A DNA stretch of 64,000 nt from Chondrosia reniformis (taxonomy: Eukaryota > Porifera > Demospongiae > Chondrillida > Chondrillidae): contig OX359198.1 of NCBI GenBank assembly GCA_947172415.1, positions 4,743,401-4,807,400 of the forward strand, read 5' to 3'. Positions within the stretch are counted from its first letter, which is position 1; every line of letters begins with the position of its first letter. The notes under the pieces were generated by a model. That model made no database searches and was not told the DNA's origin. It was given only the letters and a program-made list of their open reading frames with translations. Positions 23,601 to 33,849 of the stretch are shown here, in pieces. The position numbers were made by a program, and so were the translations under genes.

Positions 23601-24248
23601 GTAATGTGTAGATTATATAGGATAGTTTGTCTGCTTGTATGCCATGCAGAAAGTATAATTATAATATTAAATAGATTTGCAAATTTTTACCTTCCTTAGT
23701 GATCACCGCTACATAAGAAGGTGGCTGGTAACCTACTCCACAAAAACGGAACCTCATAGAATTTAATCCAGCCTCAAATAAGTGAGATCCTACAGTCCAG
23801 TTTGCAGTGGATATGGTGAACTTTAGCAATCTGTAGCCCCGAATTTGATTTAAATCTATTACAGTCGGTGGAATAAACTGCTTAGAGTGAATGATTATTC
23901 CATCAAGATAGAAGAGTGGAATTTGAGTAGTCAAATTAGTAAAGCAGTTTACTGAGGTGTCACTGTATCCACAATACACTGTATGTAAGTATATAAAAAG
24001 TGGTATACACAACATAATTTAATATATATACATGCTGTAGTTTATAATTTGTACAAAACTGTGGTGGGTATATACATATATACTTATGTTAAATACCATA
24101 TGCACATGCAATCATATAGGTCAAATATACAGTAGTAGCCATGTAATATGGACTTACGAAATGTGTTACATTCTGGATGCATAGCCGTAGAAGCTGAAGC
24201 CATCTCTGTTATCAAAATGGTAACAACCTGTAATGTAGTGACAACCAT
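20680..24248 (-). CDS. Cys-rich, N-glycosylated secreted or receptor-like protein (3' end uncertain)
   Basis: No family recognised. Three exons are well supported: 24248-24158 (signal-like start MVVTTLQVVTILITEMASAS), 23978-23691 and 21955-21602, all joined in phase 1. Exon 2 encodes a module with a YCGYSDTSVNCF start and FRFCGVGYQPP end. Exon 3 is rich in Cys pairs (VECCHNKSSCDF, KRCNYTNDRKC, ITCGYNSTSHCYV) and has several N-x-S/T sites, consistent with a disulphide-bonded extracellular domain, perhaps Ig-like. The exon-3 donor GTATGT implies a further exon. A small exon at 20908-20835 and a terminal one at 20715-20680 (SVGILIVLACQ-stop) have fitting phases and splice sites, which would make a secreted protein of about 280 residues. 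I regard these last two as weak. No transmembrane exon was found. Confidence 0.6.
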
Positions 24249-25319
24249 GCAGTGAGCTGTAATATCCGTATATCAAATACTCCGTCTGATTTTTTGTATC
24301 TCTATGTAATTCTGTTCTAAATTAACTGAACTTTTGGACAAGAGGCTCTTCTATTTTGCTCCGACTTAGCCAGAAGAATACGATCCAGAAACCAAGAAAA
24401 CAATTCTTATATGTTCCTGATACAACAACTATCTATTGCTATTCAAAGAGGCAACACTGCTGCAATCATGGGATCAGCCCAATGCAGCCTCTCTGAACGT
24501 TTTGACAATGACTCTATTTATTGACATAAAATTATATTGGTTTTCTTATGTATTATACCAGATTGTGTTATTTGAATTAACTGATGATGATAATGATATA
24601 CCTATATTATACATACATACATTATGCTACTTGCCTCAGAATGACTATATACTGGTACGTATATTTAGTTCTGGTCATGTGCATTATTTTCAACTCACAA
24701 TAGTACTCAAGCAGCTGTAGAAGTTAGTCATCACTCCTTCAAAAATAACTTATAAAACTGATTTCAAAAGTGGTCTTGATAAAAAAACTTCTTAAGTATT
24801 TAGGTTCCTATAAAGTTCAGTTTCTTTGTTTAATTAGCTGGGATATGGCTGTTTGCTTTTCATTCCTCTTTATAGTCATGGTCTGTACAAAGGGAAAAGT
24901 AGATAAAAGATTCACTTTCACTTTTGTATTATTAATTTTATCCTTTCCCTATATACATTCGAATAAAATACAATAGAATATTATGTAATTATGGGTAATG
25001 ACACATTGGAGAATAACCTTTCAGATTGAATGTCACAGCCTAAAGCTATATAGTGTATATCAAATTTTTAATAATTGAAATAAAAATATTTTAGCAAATA
25101 TACCTTACAGCGGTATAGGTTTAGAAAGGGGGATTGTGGTTTAAGTGTCATGCATTTCGTATAAAAAATTGAAATTGCAGATATTGCACAAAAACCCCAT
25201 ATCGAGTATATACATCCAATTAGGTCTGTTGTGTTTACGCGTATTGTCTGAATTTATTTGTCATGAGTAATGGTAATGAGAATAAAAGTAATTTTAATCA
25301 GTCTCAAATGTCATGAAGA

Positions 25320-25425
25320 GGGAAAATTGCTGGAATCAAACCCAGGACAGCTGGTTATGACCACCAGTACCTATGCAGTGCTCTGTCACTGTTCTACAAT
25401 TGCCACAGCCAAATGCCACCTTCAT
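25320..25425 (-). repeat. tRNA-derived SINE or tRNA pseudogene
   Basis: Read on the minus strand the sequence has ACAGAGCACTGCAT, a 5-bp stem CTGGT/ACCAG closing a 7-nt loop like an anticodon arm, then CTGGGTTTGATTCCAG, a pol III B-box/T-arm (GGTTYRANTCC-like). The acceptor stem is not closed and position 33 is not T, so it is not a functional tRNA. A tRNA-derived SINE head is the simplest reading. Confidence 0.5.
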
Positions 25426-26439
25426 GTATATACATGATTCCCCTCTTATACAAAACTACAAGGAAGAAATTACTCTTCATTACTAGGAAGTGATGGTTCT
25501 CTTATCAGAACAAGCTGATAATCAAGACCAAGCCACTTTTTAGTGGGAGGGGCCATCTTAACAATGGTTAACTTGCTATGTACATGTTACACATATTATA
25601 ATATACGTACGTATATACATATGCCCATGTGCATGTCAGACATGCAGTCTCGTATAGTAAACTTAGAAAGTATCTACTATATATTTTATATTTATAATCA
25701 CTAAAGCCCATGCAATTTTCAAAAAGTTATATCACATCACATAAATGCAAATGTTATTACCCTACACTGTGAATTGTAGCACTACTGTACTTAATCAAAA
25801 TTCCCTTTTAGTTACTTTAATGATTTTTTCCAGTTTTTGGAAGTAGACCATTATTCATCAAGTCATACAAGTGTGTTACAACTTGGAAGCTTCTTTAAGG
25901 TTTCAGTATCATCGTTTTACCCAACTGAACTTTGAGGGCTTATACTACTTGTGTAAATGAATTCTCTCACCTTAAACATGCATGAAAATTTAAAATAAAG
26001 AAGACTGACTTATTATTTGACCTGTTACCTACATGCAGACATGCAAAACAAGTACATGATCCCAAAACAATAATATATACTAATTCATAAAATGTAAAAC
26101 AATATAAGCATATATATACACAGTTTTGTAATAATAATCACTCTTAAATTAATGTATAATAAAAGGAGGTATGCATTAGTATTAGACATTTTACTGATCA
26201 TCATGCAGTTTAAACAAAATTTTAAAAAGTAAAAGGTGATAAGAAGGGGGAACTACTAAAATGTTAACATATCAAATGCTTTGGCATATAAGGCGAAGAT
26301 AATATAACAAAATAAAGTTTGCATGCCAAAAAACTTACATTGTTCCAAGCATTAATAATTTATACATTAACAATAAGTGAATTGACTGAATGTACGTACA
26401 TCTATATAGCTATATACACAAACTTCACTATTAAATAAC

Positions 26440-26650
26440 AAGTAGTGTGCATCAGAAAGGTTTCACATTCAATATTGGGTTAAACTGAGTGCGTATTATA
26501 TATATAAAGTGAGGAATTGTGACAATATCATGTATCAAAAGATACTGTACTATTTGGAAACAAGCTCATAGAAAATATTAAACAGTATGTAGGAAGTCAT
26601 TTACTTATGAATCAATAACAACATATACACAACATTCCTATTTACATATT
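26440..26650. repeat. 3'-flank segment of receptor B duplicated at 30728-30880
   Basis: Blocks TAAACTGAGTGNGTATTA, GTGACAATATCATGTA-CAAAAGATA, GATAGAAAAT and AGGAAGTCA occur in the same order here and at about 30728-30880. Each lies about 0.5-0.8 kb 3' of an NPSY-type tail exon (27262-27452 and 31106-31243). They appear to be matching 3' flanks from a tandem gene duplication. Confidence 0.7.
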
Positions 26651-27261
26651 AGGAAGTACATACGTATATATAATTACTACGAATACAGGAGACCTACATA
26701 TATAGAATACTTAAAATGATATACATATATGTTTGCATATATATATTTTGGATTCAAAGTGATCTAACCAATTGAAAATTTGTATCAATATAACACATTG
26801 TTTTAATATAAATTTCCTATAGGTTTGTTAATGGCTATTTATGTAGACTTTGTCCTCCATTTTCTATCAAACGGAAGCCTAAATGAAAAATCCCTTAATC
26901 AAAAATTAGTTTTATCCTTTCTGGGGGTATAAATACAGTAAGTCAAGTGTTACAATGAGATGGAAAAGGTTCTTAAGTGCTCATCCATATTTGGTGGAAA
27001 GTAAATGCATGATACAATAACATTCATGCATTTGGATAATGATACACATTCTTATAACCAGTATATAATACTTTACAAGTACTTTATACATTCAAGATTT
27101 GAACACAGTGCAAAAACATTGCTGCCCCCTTGCGCACACTTCACTATACAATGCCAAAACAAAGACTTCTAATATTACAAATGTGAAAACACAGAAAAAA
27201 ATTAATTAGTTTAAAATAACAACTCAAAAAGAACTAAAAAGAAAACACCATTTTTGCATAT

Positions 27262-30200
27262 TTATGATGGCGTTTCATATGTAACAGTGTCCCCTCCCTT
27301 GTCAGCCATCTTGTTTTCATTTCCTCTCCTCTCTGACCCCGTTACTTGAGATGGTACAGCATAAGAAGGATTGTGTTGCATATCAACAACCTCCTTCATG
27401 TCACAGTCTTCATAAGTGGGATTTTTAGGAGAATTGGACTTGGAGGAGACACCTGTGAAAAGTCAGTAAGTCTAAATTTAATGTATAGATCAATCAACAA
27501 TTCTAAATGTATCATGTGTAAATGTTTTGAGCTATAACAGTTAATGTCTCCTATATAATCTAATACACCATACATGTCTCCTATATATGTTAATGTCTCC
27601 TATACGTATGTACACATATTGTCACACGTACCTTTGCATGTCGTGTAAATTATAGAATGATTTATGGGCTCAGTTGAGTTCAGTCTAGCAACTCAGCATA
27701 TGTCATGATCACTGTACTATTATATATTCTATATATATCTAATAATGTTTACAATGTACTGAAACACTCACTAGATCTGTTGCACTGTTTACCACAACAG
27801 ATGAATGTGATTGTAGTGATCACTGCTCCCATTATCAGACCAAGAATGAGTCCTCCAAGTGAACCAGCTACAGTACCAGCTACCAGTTGACTAAAGGAAT
27901 ATGAAGGGGAAGTCCCAAGTGATGTTGACACTAATGAGAACCAACAAATATGAAAGAGTTAATAATACTTGTATGTTTCAGGTAGCACAGTATAATGATG
28001 AGTATATATAATCAAGATGATGAGGAGAATTATATAGAATAATTCTCCTACAGTACCTCCATCAAGATTAACAGCTGGTATAGTATTGAGGTGTTGCAGT
28101 AACTGTCACTGAAGTAAAATTTACATCGTGAGATACGTATAGCTATTAAAATTCCCATTGTAATCAAGGATGATAAGGAACTTTGTACGGAATATGGATA
28201 TCCCTAATTGGTACTCTATATACTTAATAGTTTAATTATTCATGATCTATATATAACATACGAATGATATGACTATTTAAAGGTTTGTTGTATTAAGAAT
28301 ATTTTAATGAGTTCCTTACATGATATGATTAATTTTGATTCAATTGGAAAACTCCTGCCAACACCGTTTGTAGCAGTTACTGTAGTAGTGTAACTCATTC
28401 CTTCTGTTAACTCATTTACTAACAAAGCATAGGATGTAGTGTCTGGCTGAGCTAAAATTGTGTTAATATTGTTGAAAATTGTGACCTGTAAATTTGCAAA
28501 TATTCACATTTCTACTCATAGACAATGGGTGCAAAAATGTGTTACAGTTATGCAATGTATGAAAATTTTAACTCACAGTATAATTAACCACATTCTGTCC
28601 TCCATCAGTCAGTAGTACAACATCCACTGATAGAATAGTCAGTGAGTGTGCTTCAAGTGATACGCTCTCAATAATAGGAACTACATAACAGAAAATATAC
28701 CTCACTATACAGACTATATGAAACTACATCTACCATACCCGAGTCAGGTGTAGTGAAGGTACTGGCTGCTGAAGAACTGACTCCATGTTCATTCTCAGAA
28801 TATACTATTACACTGTACATTGAACTGTGCCATATTCCATCATCCATAGTTACGATCAATTGAGTTGAAGTTGTACTGAAGGACAGGCTAGCAGTGTCAT
28901 TTATCACTCTGACAGTGTAGGAGAGAGGTTGACTAGTTCCTCCATTATCAGATGGTACCTCCCAACTTAGAGTGACACTGAATGGACTGTTGCCTACTGA
29001 CATCAGTTGTCTTGGAACAGTTGGAGGAGCTGTAGATATATATATATATATAGCATATACGGCAAAACAAACTTATGTTTGTAAATTATTCTTACTCACC
29101 TGCAACCATCAGCTGTACAGTCACTGAATCACTCCCAACTCCATTGCTTACTTCACAACTGTAGTATCCTCTGTGGTCCCTAACTACTGAAGATACACTC
29201 AACACATAACCAGTTGTAGTGACACTCTCCTCAGCTGCTCCGGTATTGTTGTGAGAGAAGGAGACAGTAGCTTGAGGATTGCTATCAACTGGAGTGCAGT
29301 TCAAAGTGAATGGAGTATTATATAACAATTTCAACAAAATCTGAATATTACCAAGTTCAGGAGGATCTGCAAAATAAATGTATAAAAATTCTTTGGAGTG
29401 CATGCACATATATGTACACACATATATAGATAAGGAACAAATTAAACCAGCATGGCTATAAAAGCCACACCATCTACATTTGATAGCTGAAAACTTTCAC
29501 CATAGTCAGCTGCATGTGGTTAATTAATCAATAATGTTGTATATACAATTATTGTTATTCCTAGGGAATGTATATAAAATTATACATGCACACAGCTCAC
29601 ACTGCACATTTAATGTAAAGTTGGCAGATCCACTTCCAGCGACATTAGAAGCTGTTACTATATACACTCCTCTGTCACTTCTACTGACACTACTGATTGA
29701 TATACTATTAACAGTCAAAGCTATCCTGTCAGTTGAAGAGAGAGGAACAGTGTCTTTGGTCCAAGTGAAGCTGTCTGGTTGAGGGTCAGCACTGATAATA
29801 TAGTTATACATAAATGTATCTCCTTCAGTTGTAGTAGTGGACTGGACTGATGAAGATGGAATATAGGAGGGAAGATCTGTGGTATTGGAAAACAGCTCTA
29901 CTGAAGTATATAGAATGGATAATATACGAATCTTATATATGTATATGTCAATATGATATCCGCTACTTACATTTCACAACCAAAGTAGCAGTGGACGTGT
30001 TGGGTGTACCATTGTCGCAGGTAAGTTGTGCATCATTGTCCGATCGATTCACTCTAAAGGTAAATTGTATGCCATTGGAAACTATACTTTGCTGATATCC
30101 TGGTTTGGCAATTTCGATCCTAACTTTATTGATCAAAAAATCTACTGGTACTTCGGTGATACAAGTTACGACTACTTCCTCGTTTTCGCAAGCTGTCGGT

Positions 30201-30268
30201 GTTGCGGGAAATATTTCAGATCTTGCAAAAGGGAAGAACATCCAGATTATCCAAAACGTACCAGTCAT
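27262..30268 (-). CDS. Ig/FN3 transmembrane receptor B (inverted paralogue of receptor A)
   Basis: Eight exons join in phase to about 583 residues: 30268-29971 (signal MTGTFWIIWMFFPFARS plus Ig-like 1, VVVTC to AQLTC), 29876-29601 (Ig-like 2, SDRGVYIVTASNVAGSG), 29366-29100 (Ig 3, FTLNC to GYYSCEVSN), 29029-28739 (FN3-1), 28680-28577 plus 28485-28320 (FN3-2), 27930-27772 (TM, VAGSLGGLILGLIMGAVITTI) and 27452-27262 (tail). The tail has NPTYED, NPSYAVPS and TYETPS, so two NPxY motifs (PTB-domain ligands) and two YxxP motifs (Crk/Nck SH2 ligands in other animals). Tail exon (191 bp) and FN3-2a exon (104 bp) have the same sizes as in receptor A. Unlike A, the signal peptide and first Ig share one exon. 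The frame is open throughout, so this copy looks functional. Confidence 0.9.
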
Positions 30269-31105
30269 TTTCTGCCCTTTAGCCAAAAACCTAAACTCAT
30301 GCCGTGATCACATGGTATTTCATTTATAACAAGTAATTTTCCCTTAGTCTCCCGTGCCAGCCCCTATTCCCCCCGCTAGAGGAAATGACTTTACATTACT
30401 ACCTGACAATTTTCTCTATTATGGGGTACCCGTTTGAGCCAAAATCTGCATAAAAATAGAGTTGGTGAAATTCTCCTTATCGAAGCAGTATACCAAAACA
30501 GTACAAATACAGTTGGACCTGCAAACAGTTTGCTAAACAAGTCTACTAATATATAACGCCAAAAATGTTGAGTCTTCGAGTTTTTCGAATTTAGTCTAGA
30601 TTGCATAAAGTCAAAGGAAATTGTACAATGTATATCATTCCACTTAGTCTATATTTCCTCTGCACTCTAACAAACAACTGTTGTGCTTTGTATATATATC
30701 AGAAAGGAATTAAGTTCACCTTTAAATAGGCTAAACTGAGTGTGTATTACAATGAGGAAGTGTGACAATATCATGTAACAAAAGATAGTTGAAAACAAGT
30801 TGATAGAAAATGAAGTTAACAGTGTATAATATGTATAGGAAGTCACTATAACAATACACAGCATTCCTAATGTACTGTATACGGGACCAAAACATGAGAG
30901 CAATATATAGCAAGCTGGTTTAGTATAAAAATACTGTATATAAAAGAATTACAAAAACAAAAACAAAATGTCAAAATTAAGGATATTGAACATTAAAGTT
31001 CTGTTATAGGTTACTGTATACTCTGTGGGTTTGGTCAGAGCATTATAAGCAGGGCTCTCCTCAATCACCACTCTGTCCCTCATCTCACTCTTTATACACT
31101 AGACC

Positions 31106-31243
31106 CTACACCTGACCAGACAGACCAGATGAGGTGAGGGGAGATGGAATAGCTACATAAGAGGGGTTAGGCTGGAGGTCAACCTCTTTTGAATCTACAT
31201 CTTCATACACCACTTCTTTAATCTCTTTGTGTGACCTATACAT
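31106..31243 (-). pseudogene. Orphan cytoplasmic-tail exon of a lost Ig/FN3 receptor
   Basis: An open stretch of about 45 codons reads KEIKEVVYEDVDSKEVDLQP followed by NPSYVAIPS and ends at TAG (31106-31108). It is clearly related to the tails of A (KEVVYEEFPLEDV, NPSYGVPS) and B (NPSYAVPS). VVYEDV fits the ITIM pattern (V-x-Y-x-x-V). No matching TM, FN3 or Ig exons are found to its right, where a transposon exon and a MITE now sit. Shortly after the stop, another frame (VIEESPAYNALTKPTEYTV, about 31070-31015) suggests the original tail was longer and is now frameshifted. Confidence 0.7.
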
Positions 31244-31630
31244 CTATGAATATAATATACAATTACAGAAAATTGCAATTATAATTATAGTTTAACGTAT
31301 GTACGTAGTAAACATTCTATTCATCACTTTATCTATATGTATATAGGAACCAAAAAAGAGAAAGTTGGGACAGGTCCTTCAAAGAGTTGGAACCTTTATA
31401 GGCCATCGCTATCAAGATTGGTCCGAAAATGAGAATGTATACCTGTAACATTAGCTTCAAGTCTTCCCTTCAGCTACTTTTGAATAGCAATTTTATTTTG
31501 GAACAGGTAAATATATAAAAATGTGCCGGATAAATGATACATGCATATAGATATATAGTGCTATAAGTATGTATAGTGTATGTACAAGCTAACACATGCA
31601 TGTGTATAGGCTGCATGTCCTCTATTGTAG

Positions 31631-31804
31631 ATGGCCGATCACGCCACACACAATGACCTACTTCATGATGTCTGTGATGGCAAACACTTCAAGGACAATC
31701 CCCTTTACAGAGCCCACAATGATGCACTACAGGTTATACTATACTATGATGATGTGGAGATGTGTAATCCACTTGGCTCAAAAAGGAAAATCCACAAACT
31801 TGGT
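31631..31804 (+). mobile_element. Orphan exon of a transposon-type protein (NPLGSK...HKLG domain)
   Basis: An open exon with a TAG acceptor just before 31631 and a GTAAAA donor after CTTG encodes FKDNPLYRAHNDALQVILYY, then DDVEMCNPLGSKRKIHKLG. I recognise the 'YYDD-E-CNPLGSK-KHKLG' signature from multicopy metazoan proteins that behave like transposon-derived families, but I cannot name the superfamily. No flanking coding exon is evident, and the DNA right after it (about 31818-31845) recurs inverted near 51380-51400, consistent with element debris. Confidence 0.5.
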
Positions 31805-31869
31805 AAAATTTGAGATCTTTTCGGACGCCGTTTTTTAATTTAGCGCTCTCTATTATATCGTCTATTCTG

Positions 31870-32204
31870 CTACTTTATTTCGAGTTTTCACCAAGAAAAC
31901 GTTCAAAACAAATATTAACAATAAAAAAGGGGCAATACAAGTTAAATAAATTAAACATTCAAAAATGAAGTTAAAAGTAGGGATGGCACTATAACAGTGA
32001 TTGGCACATCTAGAAAAAGTAACGAAACAAGAAAAGTGATCATATGGTAAGCTTAAGGCTAATATTGCAGAAGTGGCATACTGAAACTTAACTATACACA
32101 TCACTTCTATGTTTGGGCGCATCGATCCCTACTTCTAGTATATCCATGATGCGCCCAAACATAGAAGTGATGTGTATAGTTAAGTTTCAGTATGCCACTT
32201 CTGC
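31870..32204. mobile_element. Foldback MITE, AAGTTTCAGTATGCC family
   Basis: The core palindrome 32067-32204 has arms GCAGAAGTGGCATACTGAAA and its exact complement, meeting at GGGCGCATC...GATGCGCCC. The outer left part (GTAACGAAACAAGA, GATCATATGGTAAG) matches the copy at 41265-41600, but the matching outer right arm is missing, so this copy is truncated. Confidence 0.85.
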
Positions 32205-32829
32205 TTAAACCTCCGTTTACTGCGATCTTAGCTTGTAGAGTATGCCTCCTCTATCCAGACCTAATCGTATCGTAATGATTGGCTTGTATAAGATATATAG
32301 TGCACTCTATGAGAAACGATATCGTTATACTGGTCTGTGGTTGAACAGTATTGCATAATTATAACAAATGTTGATAGATGGCATTTGCAAGGATTCTCTT
32401 CCAGTGTTGGTCGTATTAATAAGGTACATATATGCGTACAAAATATATTTGTCTGCCATTTGTAATTAAGGTATATGCTCTATAGATATACACAGATGTA
32501 TACCTTCCAGTAAGTGTATAGTTCTGCTCCTGTGAATATATATTGTGTATGAAGACTGAGAGCTACAACATTATATGTATGTATATAGAGATGTACATAT
32601 ATAGATGCCATTATCCCAATATTCTATATTATATTGCACAGATATAAAATGCAAGCAGTTTATCATTAAATTTATATGTCTGTTCATTATAATCCTGCAT
32701 GTTAATTTATAAAGTATAAAGTAGATATATATATTGTTACATTGTTATTGTTACATACGTATACTGTTACATCATAATAGTCTGTATAATTATAAATAGT
32801 CTAAATCATGCAGTATAATTTTATAGTCT

Positions 32830-33764
32830 TCAAAGGTTCTGGGCCTCTTTCTCAGCAAAGTCCAAGAGTAGGTCTGTCCATTTTTTCAGGAGTAGGAAAG
32901 CTGTTTGTTTTCTACAAGCCATAGGAGGACCTACAGCAAAAGTGTTTAAAGATGTGTAGAGAAAGTGTAGATCCTGCATGAGCCATGCAAGAATAATATA
33001 TGAAGGATATATTTTATGTATGTATACATGTATATATACATATGTCACTGACAAATATTCACATATGAATATACCTTCTATTTCTATTGGTACCCTCATC
33101 TGAATCTGTTCAGATCTCTCACAACACTGTTTAACAATATTATTTAATTGTGGGTTAGTCATAGTCCCTGGGGGATAGGCAGCTATCAGTTCATGGGATC
33201 CATGCAGACTCTCCTCGGCCAGGGTAAAGTTGAATTGGTAGTGTGTAAAGCTGTCATTCAGATGCTGTACATCCCTTGAAGTGACACAATCAGGGCACAG
33301 TGCGCTCACTTCCTGACCTAATGTCACTTCATCAAGATAGAATTGCAGGTTGAATGGTTGACTAACTTTATCATAGATGCACATTGCAACATTTCCATTC
33401 CTTGTGCAATCAACTGTAAATAATTGAAATTTAAACTTAATATTTAATATAATAGTAAAGACATTTTAATTAATTTTACCTTATAAGTATGTACACTTTG
33501 AGTGAGAATGTCTCACTACATATCAACATGCATGGCATTGTACATTTTAACAGTGATTGGTGTGCGGTTGGTGAAATATACAATGCATAAATAACCAAAT
33601 TAACAAGTAATTCAGTAAGAAATTAAATCAACAAGATTGAGAACTTACGTACCAAATTTATAGCAAATATTTGCGTTGTAATCATCATTACACACAACCG
33701 CTGATGATGTGAATGATGTCCTGAAGATAACCAAAGTCAAAGCTATTGCTAGATACTTCTTCAT
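32830..33764 (-). CDS. Small secreted Cys-rich protein, copy 1
   Basis: Family not recognised. Three exons, 33764-33653, 33413-33075 and 32930-32830, give about 183 residues. The ATG at 33764 starts a clear signal peptide (MKKYLAIALTLVIFRTSFTS). The in-frame ATG further upstream is rejected because it overlaps the TATA box. The mature part has about nine Cys (VVCNDDYNANIC, DCTRNGNVAMC, ALCPDCV, a CC pair, MAC), N-x-S/T sites, and an amphipathic Leu-rich C-terminus (LLLKKWTDLLLDFAEKE). A second copy lies 4.95 kb away in the same orientation with identical exon-1 and exon-2 lengths (112, 339). A secreted effector or matrix role is possible but unproven. Confidence 0.85.
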
Positions 33765-33841
33765 TCTTGAAAGTTCTTGCACTTGATCAATATATTTTAA
33801 TTGTCCTGTTACCTTCACATGCCAATCCCAGCTCAAGCCCC

Positions 33842-33849
33842 CTTTTATA
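33842..33849 (-). promoter_or_regulatory. TATA box of secreted Cys-rich gene copy 1
   Basis: On the minus strand TATAAAAG lies about 80 nt before the ATG at 33764. It is kept exactly in the second copy (38788-38795), in a conserved block that includes GGGGGCTTGAGCTGGGAT. Confidence 0.7.

Larger units (their letters stand above)
24249..27261. other. Intergenic DNA between two minus-strand surface-protein genes
   Basis: About 3 kb. I see a tRNA-derived sequence at 25320-25425, the duplicated 3' flank of receptor B (about 26440-26650), and a repeat at about 26790-26940 that recurs at 59790-59935 (TTTGTCCTCCNTTTTCTA, then AAAAATCCCTTAAT). The plus-strand ORFs at 24436-24976 are hydrophobic AT-rich frames with no family match. 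Confidence 0.5.
30269..32829. other. Intergenic DNA with receptor debris, TE exon and MITE
   Basis: Contains the promoter of receptor B, a duplicated 3' flank (30728-30880), a lone receptor tail exon (31106-31243), a transposon-type exon (31631-31804) and a foldback MITE (31870-32204). The last 0.6 kb is AT-rich with no visible feature. Confidence 0.6.

Noticed and set aside
24436-24976. Two plus-strand ORFs that look membrane-like
   Set aside because: Hydrophobicity is expected from T-rich DNA; there is no family motif or neighbouring exon.
25320-25425. Functional tRNA gene
   Set aside because: The acceptor stem does not close and the anticodon loop lacks T33; a tRNA-derived repeat is more likely.
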